A DNA stretch of 36,312 nucleotides from Candidatus Thorarchaeota archaeon (GTDB lineage Archaea; Asgardarchaeota; Thorarchaeia; Thorarchaeales; Thorarchaeaceae), in the NCBI GenBank assembly GCA_018238375.1, contig JABCTJ010000168.1, positions 1 through 36,312 on the forward strand, read 5' to 3'. The notes beneath the pieces were generated by a model that was given only the letters and a program-made list of their open reading frames with translations, was not told the origin of the DNA and made no database searches. Below are positions 18,925-26,923 of the stretch, piece after piece (within the stretch, counting starts at the first letter, position 1; every line of letters starts with the position of its first letter). A program made the translations under genes and the position numbers.

Positions 18925-20373
18925 CTAATGCCTAGCACTTGGCAGCCAGACTTGAATTTCCACGCCCTCCTTAGGTTCATCTTCAACGCGGTCCACAACG
19001 ACAATATGACCCCGGTACTTGTCGACAATGTGCTTGACTTGTTGTGCTCCAACACCTCCAAGTCGCTTTTCTAGGTCGAAGAGAGAGAGTTTCATCTTCT
19101 CAGACATCCCGGGGCCATTATCAGAAATCGCGATCTTAAAGCCATCGTCACTTTGGCCAATACTGATCCATACCTGTTTCTTTTCTTTGGGATTATGTTT
19201 GACTGCATTCTCCAGAAGTTCCCTCAATAGATTTTCAAGATATGAGTCTGCACGGACAACTAGATCAAATCCACCGTAATCGACTGTTACTTTGACTTTG
19301 TGATGCTTTCTACGGAACAAATCCAATGTCTGCTCCAAAGTTACCTTCAAGGAAATATCGCCAAGGGGCACAGAGAGAAGATGTTCTGTAGCATGGACTT
19401 TGTCAATCAGAGCATCACAAACATCTGCAGCATTAATAACATACTCAAGAAGCCGCCCTCCATCAGGACCTAGAGCCATGTCCTTGAGCAAATCTGCACT
19501 CATGGTGATGGCTTGCAGTTGATTGCGAATGTCATGCCCCATCAGGTCTAGATACAACATCGATGTTTCAACTGCAGACTTAAGCTCTGATGCAGCCCTT
19601 TGACTCTCTGTGATATCAACCCCGGAGCTGAGCACGCCAATGATGTTACCATCTTCGTCAGATAGAGCAGTGTCTCGCCACGACACAATCCGCTCCACAC
19701 CACGTTTAGTGAGAACCGGGTTGTTGTAGTATTCGATTGTTTCCACTTCACCTGCAATAATAGTCCGAAAGACACTCCTCATCTCAAGTCTAAGGCGCTG
19801 AGGCATAATCGTATCAAACCAGTCCAAGCCCATAAACTCCGCTCCCGAGTACCCGAGCATTTCGGTTGCCTTACGGTTAGCGTAAGTGACTTTTCCAATC
19901 TTGTCCAAGACAACTATCGCGGCTCCAGCGATATCCAGATAACGCTGAAGCGTTTCGTGTTGAGCTCTCAACTCGTTTTCTGAGATCTTGAGCAAGGTTG
20001 TATTATTGAAAATAAGCTGAACAGTGGTCTGCTCTTTAAATTCTATCTTCTGAAGAAACACATCGAAAAAGCGGGGACGGTTCTTACGGTCATTCCACTG
20101 AAGCATAACTGTTTGCGTTTGCGTGGATTTCTTCGAAAGCTGAGCATTCACCTTCTTCCTAAGAGTTTCTACCTCACTTGGAAGGGCGGCAAGAAGAGCC
20201 TCACCGATTGTTTTGCCGAGAAGGCTCCCTGACACCGCTGACATCCTGTGGAACTTCTTGTTCGCATAGATGATTCCTTTCTTGTCAACGATTAGTATGC
20301 CTATTGGCGACTTGTCAAAAATGAGATAAAATGGGTCCCTTTTTTTTTCCGCAGGCATTTGGTCCACCAGCAA
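18925..20373 (-). CDS. PAS-PAS sensor histidine kinase
   Basis: Two PAS segments; H-box YLDLMGHDIRNQLQAITMSADLL; ELLENAVKHNP; ISDNGPGMS; GGVGAQQVKHIVDKYRG. TTG at 20373; ATG alternative at 20358. Confidence 0.93.
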   Translation of the reverse strand: MLVDQMPAEKKRDPFYLIFDKSPIGILIVDKKGIIYANKKFHRMSAVSGSLLGKTIGEALLAALPSEVETLRKKVNAQLSKKSTQTQTVMLQWNDRKNRPRFFDVFLQKIEFKEQTTVQLIFNNTTLLKISENELRAQHETLQRYLDIAGAAIVVLDKIGKVTYANRKATEMLGYSGAEFMGLDWFDTIMPQRLRLEMRSVFRTIIAGEVETIEYYNNPVLTKRGVERIVSWRDTALSDEDGNIIGVLSSGVDITESQRAASELKSAVETSMLYLDLMGHDIRNQLQAITMSADLLKDMALGPDGGRLLEYVINAADVCDALIDKVHATEHLLSVPLGDISLKVTLEQTLDLFRRKHHKVKVTVDYGGFDLVVRADSYLENLLRELLENAVKHNPKEKKQVWISIGQSDDGFKIAISDNGPGMSEKMKLSLFDLEKRLGGVGAQQVKHIVDKYRGHIVVVDRVEDEPKEGVEIQVWLPSARH

Positions 20374-20439
20374 ATCCTCAATCTGCTTGGAATGCTTTGT
20401 GAATGAAACGTTATCTTTCTTCCGAGTAATGACCCGAAC

Positions 20440-20964
20440 TCAATCAGTCAATCTAATTATCTCGCGAGTTACGATCTTGAAAACATCAACAACGTTTTCA
20501 TTCAGCTTGACTGAGGTTTCAACGTATTTCCAACCGAACTCTCCAGCGAGTTCTCTTCCTTCAGCCTCCGTGACAGCTCTGTCTTGTACCATGTCAGTTT
20601 TATTCGCCACAAGAAGAGAAATGCTTCTTTGGGCGTGGGTGTCAGCTTCTTTCTTCCAGCCCAGCATTTCATCGAATGTTTCACGGCGTGTCACATCGTA
20701 AATGAAAATGACTCCGCTGCTTCCAGTGTAGAAATTGCTACGAACCTTCTTCATCTGGGGCTGACCTGCGAGATCCCAAATTTGCAGCTTTACCAGTCGA
20801 TTATCCACATCTAGGTTCTTGAATGCGAACCCTGCGCCCAGAGTTTGTATGTATGTTTCACGGAAAGCGCCAGTAGTGAATCGCAAGATCAGAGAGGTCT
20901 TTCCAACGGCACCGCTTCCAACGACTACGATTTTGTAGATGCGAGTGAAGCTTCTATCGTCCAT
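20440..20964 (-). CDS. Ras/Rab-like small GTPase
   Basis: G1 GSGAVGKTS, G3 DLAGQ, G4 NKTD, G5 ETSVK; YDVTRRETFDEMLGWKKE. ATG at 20964 preceded by GAGGT. No C-terminal prenylation Cys. Confidence 0.95.
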   Translation of the reverse strand: MDDRSFTRIYKIVVVGSGAVGKTSLILRFTTGAFRETYIQTLGAGFAFKNLDVDNRLVKLQIWDLAGQPQMKKVRSNFYTGSSGVIFIYDVTRRETFDEMLGWKKEADTHAQRSISLLVANKTDMVQDRAVTEAEGRELAGEFGWKYVETSVKLNENVVDVFKIVTREIIRLTD

Positions 20965-21163
20965 AGTCGTCAAACCTCTATAGGTCTATTCTGTATTGTC
21001 CATCGAATCCTCTGGATTAGCCATTTTGAAAGGCGCTAAATTGGTATTTCTGTGTTAGTAGTATAGTACAGAGCCGTAGAATCTCTCGTAAATTCACTAC
21101 CTGAGCAAACATATTTGGCCTAGTCTTCCATGTCAATGTGCTAGTCAAAGAGGTCGATGAACA

Positions 21164-22213
21164 ATGGATGATGGGAGCAAGGTAGGTCTGCCACCAGGTA
21201 CTCCAATTCATACTGGCGACAAACAGTTGAGCAAGGTTAAGATTCGCATTATCGATTACAGCCCTTCGGAACTTGAGGTTCGCGAAGATGTAAATTTAAA
21301 GGACTGTGTGCCTTTAGCTGAAGGCGAAGGAATTCGGTGGGTACAGGTAAAGGGTGTTCACGATGTTGAAACAATTCAGTTTATCGGAAAAACATTTGAC
21401 CTTCACGCTCTAGTCATTGAAGACCTTGTAAGAACTCAACAACGGCCCAAGGTTGAAACTACCCAAAGCGGTGCTTTCTTGGTGGTCAGGCCTTTCAGCT
21501 TTGACAATGAAGAGGAGCGACTCAAATCTGAACAGCTAAGCATCGTGTTCGAAAAAGGACTTGTGATGACGTTCCAAGAATCAGATTCCGACATGTTCGA
21601 CCCCATCGAAAAGCGAGCCAAACAAGCGATAGGCCACCTAAGAACCGGAACTGCTGACTACTTGATGTATACAATTCTTGACCTTATTGTTGATCGTTAT
21701 TTCTTTGTCTTGGAAAAGCTGGGAGATAAAATCGAAGCACTGGAGGATAAGCTTGTCAGAGAATCCTCAGGCGATATGCTTCATGAGATTTACAGGCTCA
21801 AACGCAATATCATGGCCATGAGACGCCACGTGTGGCCTCTAAGAGAAGTTGTATTCCAACTCAACAGAGATGAAGCACACCTAATTCACGCAACCACTCA
21901 AGTTTATCTCAGAGACCTCTACGATCACGTTATTCGTGTTACCGATCTTCTTGAAACAAATCGCGAATCACTAACAGCCATGGTAGACATTTACCTCTCA
22001 AGCATGAGCAATAAAATGAACGAGGTCATGCAGGTCCTTGCAGTCGTTTCAACCATCTTCATCCCGTTGACACTTATGGCAAGCATCTATGGAATGAATT
22101 TCCCCAATATGCCTGAACTTACATTATCATATGGATACCCCCTATTTCTCTTTGGAATGATTACCATAGGAGTGATTCTAGGGCTCTATTTCAGGCGCAT
22201 TGGATGGATTTGA
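21164..22213 (+). CDS. corA: CorA family magnesium/metal transporter
   Basis: C-terminal YGMNFPNMPEL GMN motif between two TM helices; CorA-like coiled helices. Confidence 0.95.
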   Translation: MDDGSKVGLPPGTPIHTGDKQLSKVKIRIIDYSPSELEVREDVNLKDCVPLAEGEGIRWVQVKGVHDVETIQFIGKTFDLHALVIEDLVRTQQRPKVETTQSGAFLVVRPFSFDNEEERLKSEQLSIVFEKGLVMTFQESDSDMFDPIEKRAKQAIGHLRTGTADYLMYTILDLIVDRYFFVLEKLGDKIEALEDKLVRESSGDMLHEIYRLKRNIMAMRRHVWPLREVVFQLNRDEAHLIHATTQVYLRDLYDHVIRVTDLLETNRESLTAMVDIYLSSMSNKMNEVMQVLAVVSTIFIPLTLMASIYGMNFPNMPELTLSYGYPLFLFGMITIGVILGLYFRRIGWI

Positions 22214-22309
22214 GTAGCAAGACAAACTCCCTAGTCTGTGGGAAATCAGCTGCTCTTCAGCACAATTCATATAGCTGTGAACTGGAACGAGGCATCAGAG
22301 GAGTCAGCC

Positions 22310-23197
22310 ATGCAAGAAACCACGACAACCATATCAATCCCGGACCCGCTTGTTGATCCCATCGCATTCATCGGGCATTTTTGGCTCCAGATACTGCAAC
22401 TTGTCATTCTACTTCTGCTATACTTCATTCTAACACGGGTTCTCCGTCGGTCCTTGAGAGCTATGGGGGTGGGACCTGAGGCATCAAGCGGCATAGTGCT
22501 GATTTCAAGATTAATTCTCTTTGCAGCCATAGTTGCGGTCATTATGGCCTTCTTTTCGCCCAGTTTCGCTGCAATTCTATCAGTGTCTACACTATTTGGA
22601 ACCGCGATAGGTCTTGCATTCTCACAGGCGTTAGGAAACATCGTTAGTGGGTTGTATGTCTTTGCCGCCAGGCCGTTTCGTGTTGGAGACTACGTGAAAA
22701 TTGGAGATGTCGAAGGCATTGTCCGTGAGATTACACTCAACTACACCGAAGTTCTGTTGCCTGATGAAACGACTCAGTTGGTGCCTAATGGTAAAGTTGT
22801 AACAAGTGAAGTCACCAACTATCGCATTGAAATGTCAGACTTCGTCGAGAGGAGTGAGGAGCTGGAATCAGGTGCGGACTCCTCGGTAGAACGCTCAATG
22901 AGAAGAGCGCTTTATAGACTCAAAGATATGACTGGCTACGATGAAGCATATCGATACACCTTCGAACTGACTTTCCATATGAATTTCGACCATCAGAATC
23001 TTCGAATTACATTTGAAAATGTCTGTAAGAATTGGACAACCAAATTCCTGACAACTCCTAACTATATAGTATGGGCCGCTCCAAATGCATGCGTTGTCTA
23101 TCGATTCTCGTTCATTGTGGCTAGCCCGATGGACATTATCAAGTATGGTTCAGAGTTCAAGGATGATCTGCTGCAAGTGTACTGGAAAGGCACATAA
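22310..23197 (+). CDS. MscS family mechanosensitive ion channel
   Basis: FGTAIGLAFSQALGNIVSGLYVFAARPFRVGDYVKIGDVEGIVREITLNYTEVLLPDETTQLVPNGKVVTSEVTNY. ATG at 22310 preferred over 22238. Confidence 0.94.
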   Translation: MQETTTTISIPDPLVDPIAFIGHFWLQILQLVILLLLYFILTRVLRRSLRAMGVGPEASSGIVLISRLILFAAIVAVIMAFFSPSFAAILSVSTLFGTAIGLAFSQALGNIVSGLYVFAARPFRVGDYVKIGDVEGIVREITLNYTEVLLPDETTQLVPNGKVVTSEVTNYRIEMSDFVERSEELESGADSSVERSMRRALYRLKDMTGYDEAYRYTFELTFHMNFDHQNLRITFENVCKNWTTKFLTTPNYIVWAAPNACVVYRFSFIVASPMDIIKYGSEFKDDLLQVYWKGT

Positions 23198-23217
23198 ACA
23201 GCGCAAGTCTAGCAGAT

Positions 23218-24297
23218 TCAATCAGGAGTGGGAACAAAACCGAAGTGCTCATCCACAAGCTTTGATGCTGTAGCAAAGTTTTGAATCTCACTAGGATTAT
23301 CGAAAAACTGTGAATACTCGGCGTAGAAATGCTCTGTAAAAGCATCGATTGCATGCCTAAGTGTCTGACTTGACTTCGTAGCCACGAGAACGGAAGCTAC
23401 AGAGAACTTGTATGTCCGCTGTAGCACAAGGACTCCATTCTCAAGAACAATCTCTCTAACAGCTCCTTTCTGAACAGACTCATCCAATATCATAGCTATA
23501 CCTTGAAGCATGCCTGAGAAAAGCACCTCATCCGTCAAATCGTGTTCCGGGCCCCAGACATGGCTAAAAAGAGGCACGCCCCCTCTTGTTTCAAAGACTA
23601 TAAGTCGGAGAACCCTAAAAGGGAGAACATATGCCAGCTTCGGTTGCGTGATAAAAGCTATTGCGATAGGAATAACGCCGATTGAGAGCAGAAGTAGCCA
23701 AAGACCGGGCATCGTGAAATGCAGTCCTAGCCCTAGACCAGCAGGCCACAGAACCGCAAGTATAATCCCGCTCAGTAATCCGAGTCTGGCCCCGAACCGA
23801 AGATTCTTTGGCGCTTCTCGATTCATGAGAATCATATAGTATGTGAAAGACGCACCAGTCAGGATGATCAGTATTGCTCCTACGCCCATAACTCCTGGAC
23901 CGAGAACGATGGCAGGTTCCCCGATTGAATTCATCCCCACGATTATCTCCTCTGGTTGTAGGGAGAAGTACACAAGCAAGGTTGCGGCTATAGTAAGCAC
24001 AATCGATTTCCTTGGATCTATTTCATCTCGAGTGAATGAATCAATCATGAGGAATACCAAGGCAATTGTACATAGGCCCACATAGAGTCCCAGAGGGATG
24101 AATATCTCATCAAGGAACAAACTCCCAAGTGAGATAAAAAGGGACCAGAACGTGAGTCCAAGAAATATCCCCACTATAAACGGAGCATGTCGATGCTTGC
24201 TCCCTTGAAGACGCCATAAGGCGCCTGCGAATGCTACCGCATTGATGATGAAAGATGCAAGATACAGTACTACTTCAGTGGTCCAGTTCAACGCCAT
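23218..24297 (-). CDS. Seven-TM membrane protein with C-terminal longin/roadblock-like soluble domain
   Basis: Seven hydrophobic segments, then LRLIVFETRGGVPLFSHVWGPEHDLTDEVLFSGMLQGIAMILDESVQKGAVREIVLENGVLVLQRTYKFSVASVLVATKSSQTLRHAIDAFTEHFYAEYSQFF (beta-beta-alpha-beta-beta-alpha pattern). ATG at 24297 preferred over 24411. Confidence 0.6.
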   Translation of the reverse strand: MALNWTTEVVLYLASFIINAVAFAGALWRLQGSKHRHAPFIVGIFLGLTFWSLFISLGSLFLDEIFIPLGLYVGLCTIALVFLMIDSFTRDEIDPRKSIVLTIAATLLVYFSLQPEEIIVGMNSIGEPAIVLGPGVMGVGAILIILTGASFTYYMILMNREAPKNLRFGARLGLLSGIILAVLWPAGLGLGLHFTMPGLWLLLLSIGVIPIAIAFITQPKLAYVLPFRVLRLIVFETRGGVPLFSHVWGPEHDLTDEVLFSGMLQGIAMILDESVQKGAVREIVLENGVLVLQRTYKFSVASVLVATKSSQTLRHAIDAFTEHFYAEYSQFFDNPSEIQNFATASKLVDEHFGFVPTPD

Positions 24298-24496
24298 CTT
24301 CACACGACCCAATCGTATGGTAATCCTATGCTTTGAGATATATCCATCGATTCCAATGACTATTTGGAAAGCTAAAAGGACTGTAACGCTGTCCATCTCA
24401 TAGAAGGGCACAATCTCTATTGAAGATGTTATAATCCAGCAAGCGCATGCTATTCAAATAGGGCTGCAACTCATTCATCCTGAAAGGAGTCATTTC

Positions 24497-24916
24497 CTAT
24501 AGACGTTCAACAATCCTCTCGAGCAACTTGACTAGAACCTCAGTTTCCTTTTCGCTCATAGAACGCAAGATGGGACGAAGGTTTTTCATGCGGTGTTTAA
24601 CGAACTTCTTACTTGCTTGCGCTCCGCTCGCGGTTACTGAGAGAATCACACGCCTTCTATCCAACTTCGAGGGTTCACGTGCCACAAGGCCCCAATCCAC
24701 AAGCCTGTCTACCTGTCTTGTAGCAGTACTCGGAATCATGTTCATTGCCTTAACAACATCAGTCATACTGCACGGACCTTGTTGGTCGATGTAATCAATA
24801 ATGAAGATTCCTTGGCCCAACTTCTTATCTTCGAATGCAAAGGTTTCAACCTGGATAGTAAGGCGATGGACTGCCTGCGTAAAAAGTTGCAAGATCTCGT
24901 TTTCGCGATTTTTCAT
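24497..24916 (-). CDS. MarR family transcriptional regulator
   Basis: CSMTDVVKAMNMIPSTATRQVDRLVDWGLVAREPSKLDRRRVILSVTASGAQ. ATG at 24916 preferred over 24976. Confidence 0.92.
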   Translation of the reverse strand: MKNRENEILQLFTQAVHRLTIQVETFAFEDKKLGQGIFIIDYIDQQGPCSMTDVVKAMNMIPSTATRQVDRLVDWGLVAREPSKLDRRRVILSVTASGAQASKKFVKHRMKNLRPILRSMSEKETEVLVKLLERIVERL

Positions 24917-25060
24917 CGTGATCAAGAACAATAGACGCAATGAGTTAAAGATATTTGCATTATGGAACAATTGCAATTCGCAAGGTTTATTTGACTTGCA
25001 TGATAGTTGTATTATGAAAATATTGCCTTTTGCAATAATATGGTAGACAGAGGTGCTTCC

Positions 25061-25930
25061 ATGAAGACAGACTTCCTTACAAATATCGAACGGAGCAAGG
25101 TTTCTCCGAAAGTGGGCATTGTGTACATGTCACCTAACGGAAGTACAAGAGATGTTGCTAATCTTCTTGTCAAGGAGCTAGCCGTCATGGGAGAAGTTAG
25201 ATTGTTCAATCTTTCAGACTACGAGAGCGATGAAGGTCGGCTAGAAATACAGAATCAACTAGCAGAAATCCCAATCTTGGGCATCGGAACACCTGTATAC
25301 CAATTGACGATGCTAGACCCAATTAAGCACCTTCTCAAGGGATTGCCAAGCGCAAGTGCCACAGTAAATGAGCCAAGGAAAGCCTTCTGTTTTACGACAT
25401 TTGGGGGCGTAAATAGTGGAAAGACCTTGCTCCATATGTGTACGAATCTTCACAGCCGAGGCTTTGAAATCCTGGGCGCGCTCAAGCTTTTAGCACCTCA
25501 CTTCTACGACGAAGATGTTGAGTTCCCTATTAGAGAGGACAGAACGCTTGTTTTAGAATTCGCGGTCATAGTGCGTCAACGGCTTGAGAAACCAGTTGAG
25601 TGGAACGTGCTGAAGAAGAAACTGAATTGTATGTCAACAAAGGTGAAAGTTCTGTATCCCTTCGTTCGTGCGTTTGGACGCTTCAGAGTAACGAAAATTG
25701 AATTCGATAAGGATCTCTGCACCGTGTGCGGTGCTTGCGAAAATGCCTGCCCTGTTCACGCAATAACTGCACAGGATTTGCCTAGGAAGCGCAATGGTTG
25801 TCTTCCCTGCTTCAACTGCGTCATGGCGTGCCCAACCGGTGCCATGTATGCAGATGTCGAAGAAGCCAGGAGCACAATCCGCTTCAACGAAAAGCATGTC
25901 GGGGGCGAACCCGATCGGGAAATCTTCTAA
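25061..25930 (+). CDS. Flavodoxin-like domain fused to 2x[4Fe-4S] ferredoxin (EFR1-type protein)
   Basis: VGIVYMSPNGSTRDVA flavodoxin P-loop-like; CTVCGACENACPVHAI and CLPCFNCVMACPTGAM ferredoxin motifs. ATG at 25061 preceded by GAGGTG. Confidence 0.9.
   Translation: MKTDFLTNIERSKVSPKVGIVYMSPNGSTRDVANLLVKELAVMGEVRLFNLSDYESDEGRLEIQNQLAEIPILGIGTPVYQLTMLDPIKHLLKGLPSASATVNEPRKAFCFTTFGGVNSGKTLLHMCTNLHSRGFEILGALKLLAPHFYDEDVEFPIREDRTLVLEFAVIVRQRLEKPVEWNVLKKKLNCMSTKVKVLYPFVRAFGRFRVTKIEFDKDLCTVCGACENACPVHAITAQDLPRKRNGCLPCFNCVMACPTGAMYADVEEARSTIRFNEKHVGGEPDREIF
25800..25823 (+). repeat. 24-bp exact direct repeat, copy 1 (within flavodoxin-ferredoxin CDS)
   Basis: gtcttccctgcttcaactgcgtca, identical to 26300..26323. 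Confidence 0.95.
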
Positions 25931-26052
25931 AAGTAGATTGATGAAAAGAAAAGGATTGAAGGAGAGTAGCGATTGCCCCCTAAAGGGCGTCGTACCCGCC
26001 TTCTAAGCTGATGTCAGTTATCTCAAATGACTAATGCCATTTAGGATTACTA

Positions 26053-26529
26053 TTACCTGCGTCGTCTGTCTCGGCCGCCGTATCCACCGCCGCCGCCACC
26101 GCGACCGCCGTATCCACCGCTGCCGCCACCGCCATAGTCTCTGCGACGTCGAGTGTCTTCATGTTCCTCGGCTGACATGTCAAGTTCCATGTTGACTTCT
26201 TCAATGGCTTCTTCTGCGTCTGATAGCTCGCCGTAGCGGCCAACGTTCAGTCTCAGGTTGCCTCTGAAGAGACCTGTGTAACCGTTAGTCAGGTTGTAGG
26301 TCTTCCCTGCTTCAACTGCGTCAATTGTGTCGTCCCAGAGTGGTACTTGAACAGTTCCACTTGTATCGCCAACTGTAATATCGACAACACGATGTGTCGT
26401 TCCATCACGGCGTGAGCTAACCTCACGCTCTTCACCGATCTCAATCACTTTGAATGAAATGGTGACATTCTTCATACGTGGCTTCAATTCAGCCACTGTA
26501 GCCTCAATAGGCTCTCTGTCGTAACTCAT
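26053..26529 (-). CDS. RPA/crenarchaeal-SSB-like OB-fold ssDNA-binding protein with Gly/Arg/Tyr-rich (RGG) tail
   Basis: MSYDREPIEATVAELKPRMKNVTISFKVIEIGEEREV...VVDITVGDTSGTVQVPLWDD OB fold; tail YGGGGSGGYGGRGGGGGGYGGRDRRRR. ATG at 26529 preferred. Confidence 0.88.
   Translation of the reverse strand: MSYDREPIEATVAELKPRMKNVTISFKVIEIGEEREVSSRRDGTTHRVVDITVGDTSGTVQVPLWDDTIDAVEAGKTYNLTNGYTGLFRGNLRLNVGRYGELSDAEEAIEEVNMELDMSAEEHEDTRRRRDYGGGGSGGYGGRGGGGGGYGGRDRRRR
26075..26132 (-). repeat. Two 28-bp units at a 30-bp period encoding the Gly/Arg tail
   Basis: ccgccgtatccaccgc[c/t]gccgccaccgc at 26075 and 26105, one mismatch. Confidence 0.85.
26300..26323 (+). repeat. 24-bp exact direct repeat, copy 2 (within SSB CDS, antisense to it)
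   Basis: gtcttccctgcttcaactgcgtca, identical to 25800..25823. Confidence 0.95.
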
Positions 26530-26766
26530 TGTATGTACTCTCGCTTTTGCGAATAACAGGTTAGTCAAAACTAGGGAATTCTTCTAAAATGGTGCGAAAA
26601 GGAATGAACCCTCAATGAACCACGTGTCTGAAGCGTCTCTTGCTTGGTATACCTGCAATTGATTACAAAAAATGTTCCCTTATTACCTTACGCATTGTTA
26701 CCTTTTCGACGACTTCATTCACAATTTGCGCATTTAATTCGATTAGGCATACTAGTCGAAAACCAA

Positions 26767-26802
26767 TCGAAGAAGGTCTAAGCTTGAGAAGCATTGCAAC
26801 TC
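26767..26802 (+). promoter_or_regulatory. Promoter-like element shared with 29042..29077
   Basis: tcgaagaaggtctaagcttgagaagcattgcaactc; 30/36 identical to the element upstream of the alpha/beta hydrolase. Confidence 0.5.
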
Positions 26803-26923
26803 GCTCTTGCTTCAGAGAGGATTGATTTCACGGGCTTTAGGTAGAAACAATGAATGAAAATAGAAGCTCCCAAGATACTTATTTCAGATTATTAACCGAC
26901 TCTGTAAGTTGAGGGAGCAGAAT

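Noticed and set aside
26075-26132. Regular GC-rich repeats considered as a CRISPR-like array
   Set aside because: Only two 30-bp periods, in frame with the Gly/Arg tail of SSB; codon-level low complexity, not an array.
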